Source of the DNA: Actinomycetes bacterium
GTDB lineage: Bacteria; Actinomycetota; Actinomycetes; Streptosporangiales; Streptosporangiaceae
NCBI GenBank assembly: GCA_025964575.1
Contig: JAOPYO010000021.1
Coordinates: forward strand, 33,093 to 97,092
Direction: 5' to 3'
Length of the DNA: 64,000 nucleotides
Position 1 is the stretch's first letter, and each line of letters opens with the position of its first letter. A program made the translations under genes and the position numbers. Below the pieces are notes generated by a model. That model was not told the DNA's origin, made no database searches, and was given only the letters and a program-made list of their open reading frames with translations. Shown here piece by piece: positions 1 to 8,318 of the stretch.

Positions 1-627
1 CACCGAGGACATCCAGCGCAGCCGCTCGATCACCTCCGGGCCGTACGCCCCGTACCGCAGCACCTTGCCGAGGCCCTCGTTGAGCGAGCAGTACGCCCTG
101 GTGCCGCCGGCCGCGTCCTCGATCACGAACATCCACATGGACGGGCTCACCACGCCGGCCATGGGGCCGACCGTGCGGTGGTGATGGCAGGAGTCGAGGG
201 CGACCTCTCCTGAGGACAGGATGCGGGAAGCCTGCTCGGCGGTCGAGGCCAGGCCCTCGGCCAGCATCGCGCCGATCAGCGCGCCGCGCATCGGGCCGGA
301 CGCGCGTTCCCAGGTCAGCGGCGGCCCGGCGTGGAAGAGCGTGCCCGGCTCGATGCCGATGACCTCGCTCGCGGGCCGAACGTCGACCAGCTGTGGCCGG
401 GCCGAGAGCATCCGCTCCACAGCGGTGGCGTTGGCGGTGGGATGGCGTGGGTCGCCCAGCACGGTGGCGAGCGCCTCCGCGGATCCGTCAAAGGGGGGCC
501 GCCAGTCCACGGTCCGCACCGGCACCGCCTGCTGGACCAGCGCCTCGGCCAGTACCGGGGTCCCGGTCGCGACGACCCGCAATTCCCGGCTCAGCAGCCC
601 GTTCAGCCGCGGGCTGGGTTCACTCAT
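1..627 (-). CDS. allG: Oxamate carbamoyltransferase-type subunit AllG (DUF1116), C-terminus cut off by window edge
   Basis: The first 209 codons of a DUF1116 protein are visible; the 3' end lies beyond base 1. In E. coli the DUF1116 protein YlbE (AllG) works with FdrA (AllF) and YlbF (AllH) to split oxalurate with phosphate into oxamate and carbamoyl phosphate. Seen here are the family segments CHHHRTVGPMAGVVSPSMW and RAYCSLNEGLGKVLRYGAYG in the second half. The N-terminus has a small segment ELRVVATGTPVLAEALVQQ followed by VDWRPP that resembles, from memory, the C-terminal end of E. coli FdrA. The ATG overlaps the fdrA stop (ATGA), so the two are translationally coupled. The substrate in this organism is not shown by the sequence; ureidomalonate is proposed from context. 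Confidence 0.88.
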   Translation of the reverse strand, partial: MSEPSPRLNGLLSRELRVVATGTPVLAEALVQQAVPVRTVDWRPPFDGSAEALATVLGDPRHPTANATAVERMLSARPQLVDVRPASEVIGIEPGTLFHAGPPLTWERASGPMRGALIGAMLAEGLASTAEQASRILSSGEVALDSCHHHRTVGPMAGVVSPSMWMFVIEDAAGGTRAYCSLNEGLGKVLRYGAYGPEVIERLRWMSSV

Positions 628-2096
628 GCCGGTCCCCCTTGGATCAGGGCGACGGCATGCCGGGTTGCGGCCGCGTTGGACAAGAACACCGCCGCGCCCG
701 CGCTCTGCAGCGCGGAGGCTTGCCGGTCGCGGTCCTGCGGATCCGCCGCGGTCCCGCAGAGGGAGACCACGACGGGCAGATCGCGGCCGGCTCGCGCCGC
801 CTCGATGGCAGGGGCGAGCAGCGCGGCCGGATCGGGTTCGGCGCCATAGCCGAGGACGACGTCCAGCAAGAGCACTCCGGTGGACGGATCCGCGGCCTCG
901 GCGGCGAGGCGCTCCAGCCGGAGGGTCGGGTCGATCATCGGATGGGCGCGGCCCAGGGTCATCGCGTCGTCCCCGAAATCGATCATGCTGTGGCCGGGTG
1001 GGCCCAGGGCCCACTCGGGCCGCAGTGGGATGTTGGAGCGGATCGGGCCGAGCGCGGACGCCGCGATCAGCATGGCCTCGTCGCAGAGCGTGCCGCCGAC
1101 GAACAGGCCGCGCAGCAGCCCCGAGGCAGGGGTCTGCGGGAAGGGCAGGCTCGGCCACTCCGGCACCCGGACACCGAGCGCGGTCAGCGCCTTCTCGACC
1201 GCCGCCGTCAGGTCGTCCTGTCCGGTGCCGAGCAGGGCGAACAGAGTCGGAGTGGTCAACCGCCGGGCGGCCTCACGGATCAGGTCGGCGACCTTCGGGG
1301 CGGGTGGCTTGGACACCACGAGGATCAGCTCGGTGGCCGGATCCGCGTCGAGCGCGGTCAGGGCCTGCAGGGTGGAACGGCCGCTCACGTGCGCCGACAG
1401 GTCCCGCCCGCCGACCCCCAACGCATGGCTGATGCCCACCCCGGCGGCGTCCAGCAGGCACATGACCTGCTGCGATCCGGTTCCCGATGCGGCGACCAGG
1501 CCGACCGGTCCGGGCCGTACGGCGTTGGCGAAGCCCAGGCCGGCGCCACCGATCACGGCCGTGCCGCAGTCCGGCCCCATCACGATGAGGCCGCGCCGGG
1601 CCGCCTCGTCCTTGAGCCTGATCTCCTGGGCGACGGTGACGTTGTCACTGAAGATCATCACGTTCAGCCCGGCGGTGAGCGCGTCCATCGCCTCCGTGAA
1701 GGCGTGGTCTCCGGGCACCGACACCAGCGCCAGTGACGCATCGCCCCGGGTGGCGGCCGATCCGGTCGTACGGGGTGGTGCCGGGGTTCCGAGACCGCCC
1801 TGCGCCGCACTCGGTCCGGGGCCGGAAGAGGCGGAGAGCAGTGTGTCCAGAGCTTCGAGCGCACCCTCGATCGCCGCCTCGGACGCCGCTCGCAATGCCA
1901 CCACGAGATCGTTGGGACCAGCCTCCGCAGGCACCGGGAAACCCAACTGCTCGAGCAGGTCCAGGTTGAGCTCGGTGGCCATCGCGGTCAGGGCGTCGAG
2001 CACATCGTCGCGGTCGGCCAGCGTCCGGCCGACCCGCATGAGGGTCACCGAGTCGTGATAGGCGCCATGCCGGACTTCGACGACCTCAGTGCTCAT
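624..2096 (-). CDS. fdrA: FdrA/AllF, acyl-CoA-synthetase-like subunit of an oxamate-carbamoyltransferase-type complex
   Basis: A 490-residue FdrA protein related to succinyl-CoA synthetase alpha chains but acting in carbamoyl-phosphate-forming ureide breakdown. Family segments are MIFSDNVTVAQEIRLKDEA and VMGPDCGTAVIGGAGLGFAN (first half) and DFGDDAMTLGRAHPMIDPTL (second half). The start chosen is the ATG at 2096 (MSTEVVEVRHGAYHDSVTLM), which fits the family N-terminus and has GGAG seven bases upstream; the frame runs 36 codons further upstream but only through repeat DNA. The protein is shorter at its C-terminus than I remember for E. coli FdrA (about 555 residues); the missing piece appears at the start of the downstream AllG. 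It overlaps allG by four bases and lies 210 bases after allH, the gap being a tandem repeat. Confidence 0.92.
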   Translation of the reverse strand: MSTEVVEVRHGAYHDSVTLMRVGRTLADRDDVLDALTAMATELNLDLLEQLGFPVPAEAGPNDLVVALRAASEAAIEGALEALDTLLSASSGPGPSAAQGGLGTPAPPRTTGSAATRGDASLALVSVPGDHAFTEAMDALTAGLNVMIFSDNVTVAQEIRLKDEAARRGLIVMGPDCGTAVIGGAGLGFANAVRPGPVGLVAASGTGSQQVMCLLDAAGVGISHALGVGGRDLSAHVSGRSTLQALTALDADPATELILVVSKPPAPKVADLIREAARRLTTPTLFALLGTGQDDLTAAVEKALTALGVRVPEWPSLPFPQTPASGLLRGLFVGGTLCDEAMLIAASALGPIRSNIPLRPEWALGPPGHSMIDFGDDAMTLGRAHPMIDPTLRLERLAAEAADPSTGVLLLDVVLGYGAEPDPAALLAPAIEAARAGRDLPVVVSLCGTAADPQDRDRQASALQSAGAAVFLSNAAATRHAVALIQGGPA

Positions 2097-2193
2097 ACGC
2101 TCGCTCCGCTCACGCGCGCGCCGGCGCTCTGACATGAGGGCTTCCTTCGTCGCACTCGCGTGCTCCTCACCCCGGCCGCCACGCGCCTGCCCG
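2092..2193. repeat. Intergenic tandem repeat, copy 1 (about 100 bp)
   Basis: First of two adjacent imperfect copies filling the allH-fdrA gap. It begins gctcata.gctcgctccgctc, and carries gggcttccttcgtcgcactcg in the middle and ggccgccacgcgc near its end. It contains the fdrA start codon and ribosome binding site at its left edge, so the copies also duplicate a start-like region on the minus strand. Confidence 0.8.
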
Positions 2194-2304
2194 CGCTCAT
2201 ACACTCGCTCCGCTCGCCGGCGAGCCGGCGCTTTGATGTGACGGCTTCCTTCCTCGCACTCGTTCGCTCGTGCTCCTCGGCCCAGCCGCCACGCGCTTGC
2301 TCGT
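2194..2304. repeat. Intergenic tandem repeat, copy 2 (about 110 bp)
   Basis: Second copy, directly following copy 1 and reaching the allH stop codon. Shared blocks in the same order are gctcata.actcgctccgct, gccggcgct, acggcttccttc.tcgcact, cgtgctcctc and agccgccacgcgc; it has a few extra bases (gttcgct) in the middle. A weaker relative of the same element lies at 57056-57180 before dinB. Confidence 0.8.
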
Positions 2305-2306
2305 GC

Positions 2307-3317
2307 TCACGCGGTCGCCCTGCCGGCCGCGGTCGCTGCGGCGCTCAGCGCGAGGGTGGCACGGCAGCCGGCCAGCACTCCCCAGATCAGATCGGCGCCC
2401 GAGGTATGGCCCGCGCCGAGCAGCCGTCGCACGGCCGGGGCCAAGTGCTCCTGCCCGGCGAGCGCGCGGAGCACGGCGGCGACCTCCGCCCCCGCCTGCC
2501 CACGGGCGGCGCAGTGCAGCAGGGTGGCGGCGAGCGCGGTCGTCCGGGTGTCGGCGTCCGCGGTGACGGCGGCACCGATCCAGTCGGCCAGCCAGATCGC
2601 GGTCTCCCCGCCGTGCACCGCGCCGCCCAGGAGCCGCAGTGAGATCAGCAGTCCGGCCAGGACGTCGTCGCCGCTCGGGGTCAATCCGGGTCCGAGGCCG
2701 ACGATCCGCTCGGCCGCGTCGACCGCGTGCGCGAGATCTCCGGCGGCACAGCGGTCCGCGAGCCGGCGCGGACCAGGGTGGCCGGCCAGCCCGAAGACGC
2801 CGCCCCTCGCCGCCGTCTCCAGGGCCATGGCGGCGTGGGCCAGCCGGGCATGGGGCACCGGACCGAGCACGGGGGAGGGGTCCCACCAGCGGCGTACGCG
2901 GACCTTGATGCGCGAGCCGACGCTCAGGCGTGGCGGGTAGGCGGATCCATTCAGGCCGGGGATGGGCGCGATGATGTCGACGGTGCCGTCGCCGATCCAG
3001 GCGTCGTCGCTCTCCCGGATCGTGCCGAACGGACGGTCCCTGCTGCCGGCCCCGACGACGACCGCGTTCGGCAGCCGTACCGCGTCGGAACTGACCAGAG
3101 CGAGCACTCTCGGCTCGGAGGCTGCGCGGATCTCCAGATAGACCGCCGAGGGAAAGACGGCGATGATCCGGGCGGGCCGGCGTGGCCGATCGAGGAGGGT
3201 GCGCAGGGCGAGGCTGGCCGCGCCCGCCACCGGTGTTCGCGAACCTTCTAGGCGCGGCGAGAAGTCTCTGGTGGCGGACTGCAGGCTGGTCGGCTCACGG
3301 AGGACGGGTGACGTCAC
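2307..3317 (-). CDS. allH: Oxamate carbamoyltransferase-type subunit AllH (DUF2877)
   Basis: A 336-residue DUF2877 protein, relative of E. coli YlbF/AllH, third subunit of the FdrA complex that releases carbamoyl phosphate from a ureido acid. The C-terminal half holds the family core IVGLGPGLTPSGDDVLAGLL (about residues 230-250) and later SGADLIWGVLAGC. The start is the GTG at 3317 with AGGAAGG six bases upstream; an upstream ATG in the same frame at 3536 would overlap the divergent regulator and has no ribosome site. It is first of the allH-fdrA-allG minus-strand operon and is divergent from the PucR regulator, which is the likely controller. Assignment rests on the conserved motif and gene order. 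Confidence 0.88.
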   Translation of the reverse strand: MTSPVLREPTSLQSATRDFSPRLEGSRTPVAGAASLALRTLLDRPRRPARIIAVFPSAVYLEIRAASEPRVLALVSSDAVRLPNAVVVGAGSRDRPFGTIRESDDAWIGDGTVDIIAPIPGLNGSAYPPRLSVGSRIKVRVRRWWDPSPVLGPVPHARLAHAAMALETAARGGVFGLAGHPGPRRLADRCAAGDLAHAVDAAERIVGLGPGLTPSGDDVLAGLLISLRLLGGAVHGGETAIWLADWIGAAVTADADTRTTALAATLLHCAARGQAGAEVAAVLRALAGQEHLAPAVRRLLGAGHTSGADLIWGVLAGCRATLALSAAATAAGRATA

Positions 3318-3534
3318 GGGCTGCCTTCCTGCGGGGTTGCGGAGTCCCCGTACGGGACTCCGTTGCCGCTGAACGTAAACCGCATGCGCTCGCGGCCGTA
3401 TGGAGAAATCTGCCAAGGATGGTTGTCTTCCTTCGTATTTCTTGTCATGGTTGATCGCGCATGGGCAGTGGTTGCTATCGATTGGGCGATATGTACTTTG
3501 GCGAGACATCTGCAGAAGGCCCGGTGACGCAGGC
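3318..3534. promoter_or_regulatory. Divergent promoter region between allH and pucR
   Basis: 217 bases that must hold promoters for both allH (minus) and pucR (plus). The stretch 3380-3510 is clearly more AT-rich than its surroundings. No convincing -35/-10 pair or operator could be fixed by eye. Confidence 0.5.
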
Positions 3535-5292
3535 ATGACCTACACCGCCGACCCCGGCCCGCCCGCCCTGCGCCTCGCCAGCACCGGAACGCTGACCTAC
3601 GGCCTGTCGGTCGGGGAGGTTCTCGGTGTCTCTACCCTGGCAGGGGCCCGGCTTATCGGCGGCGCGACAGGTCTCGGCCGCATCGTGCAGCGCCTCAACG
3701 TCATGGAGGTCCCGGACATCCTGGCCTGGGTGAAGCCGCATGAGCTGCTGCTCACGACGGGCTACCCGTTGCGGAACACGCCACAGTCCCTGGGGCGGCT
3801 GGTGGCCGATCTGGACGAGCGGGGACTGGCCGCGCTGGGCGTCAAGCTGGGCCGCTACCTGGACGATCTGCCGGCCGAGATGATCGAGCAGGCCGACCGG
3901 CGCGGCTTCCCGCTGATCCTGCTGCCCGATGACGTCGGGTTCGACGACATCCTCAATCAGGTCCTCACCGACATCCTCAACCGGCAGGCCGCGATCCTCG
4001 CCCGCACCGAGGAGGTGCACCGGGCACTGGTCCAGATCGTGCTCGGCGGGGGCGGTCTGCAGGAGGTCACCGACGAGCTCGCCAGCCTGCTGGACGTGGC
4101 CGTCATCGCGGTCGACGGAGAGCGGAGAGTGCTGGCCGGTTCCGGCCCGCAGGCGCAGCTCGAGGCCATGCGGGCGGCCCTGCTCGAGGGCGCCGTGCGG
4201 CAACCGCAGGGTGGTGCCAAGGCTCCGGGCCTCCTGGGCTATGGAGTGCAGGGGGATCACGCGGTGGTGCCCGTCGTGGCCGGAGGGTTCGATCACGGCC
4301 GGCTCATCGCCTACAGCGCCGGTGGCGCACTCCGCGAGACCGACGTCGGCATTCTGGAGCGGGCGGCGACCGTCGCCGCCCTGGTCATCACCAAGCAGCA
4401 GGCCGTGGCGGCGGTGGAAAGCAAATACCGCGCGGACTTCCTGCGAGACGTCCTCGCCGGGCGGGCCGGTGACGACGACCGGGTGATCTCACACTGCACC
4501 GGGTTCGGCTGGGACCTCGACCGGCCGGTGGCCGTGCTCGTCGCCGAACTCGACCCGGAGGACAGCGCCCGAGCCCGGCACCGCGTCGCGGAGAACCGCG
4601 GCGCCCGTACGACTCGTACCGGCGAAGCGAACTCTGACCCGGGGACGCGCGAGGACAGGCTGGCCCAGGACCGTCTGGCGGCGGCCCTGACGACGGCGGT
4701 CCGGCGCCGGGACCGCCGGGCGGCGGTGGCCAGCTTCGCGCGCGAGGTCGTCGCCGTGGTCGGGGTTCCGCCGGACGGAGACCTGTCCGGACTGTCCGCC
4801 CTCGTCAAGGACGCCACCACCATCTTCGGTGAGCACCAGGGGCTGCGGTGGACCTTTTCGGCGGGGTTCAGCCGCACGGTGGACACTCCGGTCGCGCTGC
4901 CGGAGGCGTACGACCAGGCGGTCAAGGCCGTCCGGGTGGGGCGGCAGCTGCACGGGGTGGGCGCGGTCGCGCACTTCGACCAGCTGGGGGTCTACCGGCT
5001 GCTCAGCCTGGTGTCCGATGCGGCGGAGCTGCACGCGTTCGTGCGCGAGACCCTCGGCGAGCTGGCCGGTGACGACGATCCGGAGGCCGTGGACCTGCGC
5101 CAGACCCTCCAGGTGCTGCTGGAGACCAATCTCAATGTGGCGGAGACGGCCCGGCGGCTGCACTTCCACTACAACACGCTGCGTTATCGGATCGGCAAAC
5201 TGGAGCGGATGCTCGGTGCCTTCACCGACGACGCGCACCTGCGGCTGAACCTCACTCTCGCCCTGCACGTCCTGCGCATGCGCGGCATTTAG
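3535..5292 (+). CDS. pucR: PucR-family transcriptional regulator
   Basis: A 585-residue PucR regulator. Residues about 25-150 form the PucR N-terminal domain (LSVGEVLGVSTLAGARLIGG), the middle is the GGDEF-like domain, and the last 70 residues carry the C-terminal helix-turn-helix with NLNVAETARRLHFHYNTLRY. B. subtilis PucR controls purine breakdown; relatives in actinobacteria control purine, pyrimidine and other nitrogen-compound genes. The start at ATG 3535 gives the usual N-terminus, though the ribosome site is weak (AGAAGG is 14 bases away). It lies divergent from allH-fdrA-allG and directly before the permease and molybdenum hydroxylase, so it probably controls both sides. The effector is unknown. 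Confidence 0.9.
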   Translation: MTYTADPGPPALRLASTGTLTYGLSVGEVLGVSTLAGARLIGGATGLGRIVQRLNVMEVPDILAWVKPHELLLTTGYPLRNTPQSLGRLVADLDERGLAALGVKLGRYLDDLPAEMIEQADRRGFPLILLPDDVGFDDILNQVLTDILNRQAAILARTEEVHRALVQIVLGGGGLQEVTDELASLLDVAVIAVDGERRVLAGSGPQAQLEAMRAALLEGAVRQPQGGAKAPGLLGYGVQGDHAVVPVVAGGFDHGRLIAYSAGGALRETDVGILERAATVAALVITKQQAVAAVESKYRADFLRDVLAGRAGDDDRVISHCTGFGWDLDRPVAVLVAELDPEDSARARHRVAENRGARTTRTGEANSDPGTREDRLAQDRLAAALTTAVRRRDRRAAVASFAREVVAVVGVPPDGDLSGLSALVKDATTIFGEHQGLRWTFSAGFSRTVDTPVALPEAYDQAVKAVRVGRQLHGVGAVAHFDQLGVYRLLSLVSDAAELHAFVRETLGELAGDDDPEAVDLRQTLQVLLETNLNVAETARRLHFHYNTLRYRIGKLERMLGAFTDDAHLRLNLTLALHVLRMRGI

Positions 5293-5327
5293 AGAGTGAT
5301 GTCCGTGGTGTAGACCAATCTCCCAAC

Positions 5328-5348
5328 TTGCCCTCAGAGTTTGGGCAA
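5328..5348. promoter_or_regulatory. Inverted repeat upstream of the permease operon
   Basis: TTGCCC and GGGCAA arms separated by nine bases, 130 bases before the permease start and 35 bases after the pucR stop. It could be an operator for the permease-hydroxylase operon or a weak pucR terminator; the six-base arms do not decide. Confidence 0.35.
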
Positions 5349-5479
5349 CTGTCGCTGACGACGGCTCACCTGGGTAGATCTACGGTGCCCGCATAGATGG
5401 CCCCATGTGGTGAGGGCCATCGCGGTGGGTCGCAACCTGGGGAGATGAGTCCCACTGCGGAGCCCTGAAGGAGGGCACG

Positions 5480-6898
5480 ATGGCTTTCGGCTGGAGCTTG
5501 CACGGTGACGGGCGAACCCCGCCTCCCGGTGAGGTCGTCCGTCCGGACGAGCGGCTGTCGTGGACACGAACCGTAGGGATCGGAGCCCAGCACGTCGTCG
5601 CGATGTTCGGGGCGACGTTCGTGTTCCCGATCGTCATGGGCCTCGACCCCAACCTCGCGATCATGATGTCCGGCATCGCTACGATCCTCTTCCTGATCAT
5701 CGTCGGCGGCCGGGTGCCGAGCTACCTCGGGACCAGCGCCTCGTTCGTGGGCGCCGTCGTGTCGATTCGCGCGGCGGGCGGGTCGACCGCGAATGTCACC
5801 GGCGCCATCCTGATCGCCGGTCTCGTCCTCGCCGCGGTCGGCCTGCTCATCCATTTCCTCGGGGCCTCGGTCATCCATGCGGTGTTCCCGCCGGTGGTCA
5901 CGGGCGCCGTCGTCATGCTCATCGGGTTCAATCTGGCGCCGGTCGTGGCCACCGTCTACTGGCCACAGGATCAATGGGTCGCGCTGCTCACCCTCGGATT
6001 CGTCGTCGTGTGCTCGGTGCTGCTGCGCGGCTTCTGGTCCCGTATCGCCATCCTGCTCGGCCTGGTCTTCGGGTTCGGGCTGTCCTGGATCCTCGACAAG
6101 ACCGCAGGAAAGATCACCTCGGTGCAGCCGGGCCAGCACCTGGTCAACGGCGTCGCGACACCGTTCCCGCACTTCCGGGTGAACTTCGACGCGGTCAAGG
6201 GGGCCGACTGGTTCGGCTTCCCGAACCTGCACGCCCCCGATTTCAAGACCTCGGCCATCCTGGTCGCGCTGCCCGCGGTGATCGCGCTGATCGCGGAGAA
6301 CACCGGGCATGTCAAGGCGGTCGCGGCGATGACCGGCGACGACCTCGACCCGGTGCTGGGCCGGGCCATCGCCGCCGACGGCATCGGCACCGTGCTGGCC
6401 AGCGCGGTCGGCGGGTCGCCCACCACCACCTACGCCGAGAACATCGGCGTCATGGCGGCCACCCGGATCTACTCGACCGCCGCCTACTACGTGGCGGCGC
6501 TCGTGGCCATCCTGTTCGGGTTGTGCCCCAAGTTCGGCGCGCTGGTGGCGGCCACCCCCGGGGGCGTGCTCGGAGGCATCACCGTGGTGCTGTACGGCAT
6601 GATCGGCCTACTCGGCGCCAAGATCTGGATCGAGAACCGGGTGGACTTCGCCGACCCCGTCAACCTGGTGCCGGTGGCCGCCGGCATCATCCTGGCGATC
6701 GGCAACGTCACTCTCCAGATCACCGACAAGTTCCCGTTGTCGGGCATCGCGCTCGGTACACTCGCCCTTCTCATCGGCTACCACGCCCTCAATGCGCTCT
6801 CCCGTGCCAGGCCCGCCCCGGCCGACACCGGTGGTGGAGTGATCGCACCTGAGGAGAAGGAGATCGGCGGACCTGTGCGACCGGCGACCACGGACTGA
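5480..6898 (+). CDS. Pyrimidine (uracil) permease, NCS2 family, RutG/UraA type
   Basis: A 472-residue integral membrane transporter of the nucleobase-ascorbate (NCS2) family with about 14 hydrophobic segments. Two substrate-site motifs are seen: ALPAVIALIAENTGHVKAV (the UraA Glu241/His245 region) and GGSPTTTYAENIGVMAATR (the UraA Glu290 region). The TTTYxENIG form is that of the uracil carriers UraA and RutG; xanthine and urate carriers have a different, Gln-Asn-type sequence here. The later GAKIWIENRVD segment is also RutG-like. The start has a perfect AAGGAGGG site. The FAD subunit of the hydroxylase starts three bases after the stop, so transport and oxidation are co-transcribed. Specificity is inferred from the motif; xanthine as a side substrate cannot be excluded. 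Confidence 0.9.
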   Translation: MAFGWSLHGDGRTPPPGEVVRPDERLSWTRTVGIGAQHVVAMFGATFVFPIVMGLDPNLAIMMSGIATILFLIIVGGRVPSYLGTSASFVGAVVSIRAAGGSTANVTGAILIAGLVLAAVGLLIHFLGASVIHAVFPPVVTGAVVMLIGFNLAPVVATVYWPQDQWVALLTLGFVVVCSVLLRGFWSRIAILLGLVFGFGLSWILDKTAGKITSVQPGQHLVNGVATPFPHFRVNFDAVKGADWFGFPNLHAPDFKTSAILVALPAVIALIAENTGHVKAVAAMTGDDLDPVLGRAIAADGIGTVLASAVGGSPTTTYAENIGVMAATRIYSTAAYYVAALVAILFGLCPKFGALVAATPGGVLGGITVVLYGMIGLLGAKIWIENRVDFADPVNLVPVAAGIILAIGNVTLQITDKFPLSGIALGTLALLIGYHALNALSRARPAPADTGGGVIAPEEKEIGGPVRPATTD

Positions 6899-6901
6899 TC
6901 G

Positions 6902-7837
6902 ATGAAACCACCTCCGTTCGGCTATCGCGCACCGGAGACCCTCGGCGAGGCGCTCGACGCCCTCGCCGAGGCCGGGGCGGACGGCAAGGTCCTGGCCGGC
7001 GGGCAGAGCCTCATCCCGCTGCTCAACATGCGGCTCGCCGCCCCTCCCTGGCTGATCGACATCAACCGGGTGGCCGAGCTCGACACGTTGTCCGTCATGC
7101 CGGAGACGCGCGAAGGGGCAGTGGCGCCCGAGTCGCCGGGCGGCGGCGCGGCCGCCGCGGGCGTACGGGTCGGTGCGCTCGTCCGGCACGCCAGGGTCGA
7201 GCGGTCCGACGCGGCGGCCCGCATCCAGCCACTGCTCCGGCAGGCCCTGCGGTATGTCGCCCACCCGGTGGTCCGCAATCGCGGCACCGTGGTGGGCAGC
7301 CTGGCGCACGCCGATCCGGCCGCCGAACTGCCGGCCGTGCTGGCGCTGCTGGGCGGCACCGTGGACGTCGCCTCCGCACAAGCCCGGCGGACGATCCCGG
7401 CTTCGGAGTTCTTCGCCGGGCCGCTGGAATCGGCCCTGCGGCCCGGGGAACTCGCGGTGTCCGCGTTCTTTCCCGCGCTGCCCCCGCACGCCGGCACCGC
7501 CTTCGCCGAGGTCGCCCGGCGGCACGGCGACTACGCCATGGCCGGAGTGGCCGGAGTCGTCGTGCTGGACGACGACCTGCGAGTGATCTCCGCGCGGGCC
7601 GGCTATCTGAGCGTGGCCGCGACCCCGCTGGTGCTGGATCTGACCGGCGCCGTCGGTCACCGGCCGCCAGGGTCGTGCGACTGGGCGGCGGCGGCCGCGT
7701 ACGCCAAGGACCAGGTGGATCCGGAGGCCGACATTCACGCCGGCACCGAATACCGCCGTCACCTGGTGGGAATCCTGACCGAACGCGTCCTGCGAATCGC
7801 CGCCACCGACGCCGTACAGGAGGTTTCGCATGACTGA
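6902..7837 (+). CDS. Molybdenum hydroxylase, FAD-binding medium subunit (CoxM/XdhB-like)
   Basis: A 311-residue FAD subunit of a xanthine-oxidase-family enzyme. It carries electrons from the 2Fe-2S subunit to the final acceptor. FAD-binding motifs are LAGGQSLIPLLNMRLA (about residues 32-47) and RNRGTVVGSLAHADPAAELP (about residues 126-145), followed by the CoxM C-terminal domain. It begins three bases after the permease stop and overlaps the next gene by eight bases. Related trimeric enzymes oxidise CO, xanthine, nicotine, or uracil/thymine (uracil dehydrogenase of Rhodococcus). Context with the pyrimidine permease favours a nucleobase. Confidence 0.92.
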   Translation: MKPPPFGYRAPETLGEALDALAEAGADGKVLAGGQSLIPLLNMRLAAPPWLIDINRVAELDTLSVMPETREGAVAPESPGGGAAAAGVRVGALVRHARVERSDAAARIQPLLRQALRYVAHPVVRNRGTVVGSLAHADPAAELPAVLALLGGTVDVASAQARRTIPASEFFAGPLESALRPGELAVSAFFPALPPHAGTAFAEVARRHGDYAMAGVAGVVVLDDDLRVISARAGYLSVAATPLVLDLTGAVGHRPPGSCDWAAAAAYAKDQVDPEADIHAGTEYRRHLVGILTERVLRIAATDAVQEVSHD

Positions 7838-8318
7838 GGAGCCGTACGAGATAGCTCTCACGGTCAACGGGGTATATCGCAGCGCGGCGGCACCGGCCCG
7901 CCGGCTGCTGTCGGACTTCCTCCGCCGCGACCTCCGCCTCACCGGCACCCACGTCGGCTGCGAGCACGGCGTCTGCGGCTGCTGCACGGTGTTGTTCGAC
8001 GGTGACCCGGTGCGGTCCTGCCTGATGTTCGCGGTGACCGCGGCCGGACACGAGATCACCACCGTGGAGGGGCTGGGCGGCCCGGACGGATCGCTCTCAC
8101 CCGTACAGCGGGCGTTCCAGGAGTGCCACGGCCTGCAATGCGGATTCTGCACCCCGGGCTTCCTCTGCACGGTCACCGCGCTTCTGCGGGACAGCCCGGC
8201 GCCCACCGAGGACGAGGTGATCGAGGGCATCTCCGGCAACCTGTGCCGCTGCACCGGCTATCAGAACATCATCAAGTCCGTTCACCGCGCCGCCGAGCTC
8301 ATCGCGGAGCAGGAATGA
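7830..8318 (+). CDS. Molybdenum hydroxylase, 2Fe-2S small subunit (CoxS/XdhC-like)
   Basis: A 162-residue iron-sulfur subunit with two clusters. The plant-ferredoxin-type cluster ligands are in CEHGVCGCCTVLFDG (about residues 48-62) with a further Cys in RSCLMF; the second cluster ligands are in LQCGFCTPG and NLCRCTGYQNI (about residues 107-150). All eight expected cysteines are present. It overlaps the FAD subunit gene by eight bases and the large subunit start by four (ATGA), a tight operon that suggests equal expression. Confidence 0.95.
   Translation: MTEEPYEIALTVNGVYRSAAAPARRLLSDFLRRDLRLTGTHVGCEHGVCGCCTVLFDGDPVRSCLMFAVTAAGHEITTVEGLGGPDGSLSPVQRAFQECHGLQCGFCTPGFLCTVTALLRDSPAPTEDEVIEGISGNLCRCTGYQNIIKSVHRAAELIAEQE

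Noticed and set aside
6608..8254. Long minus-strand frame opposite the permease end and the FAD and Fe-S subunits
   Set aside because: Antisense shadow in GC-rich DNA; no motif, and the plus-strand genes have complete cofactor motifs and tight overlaps.
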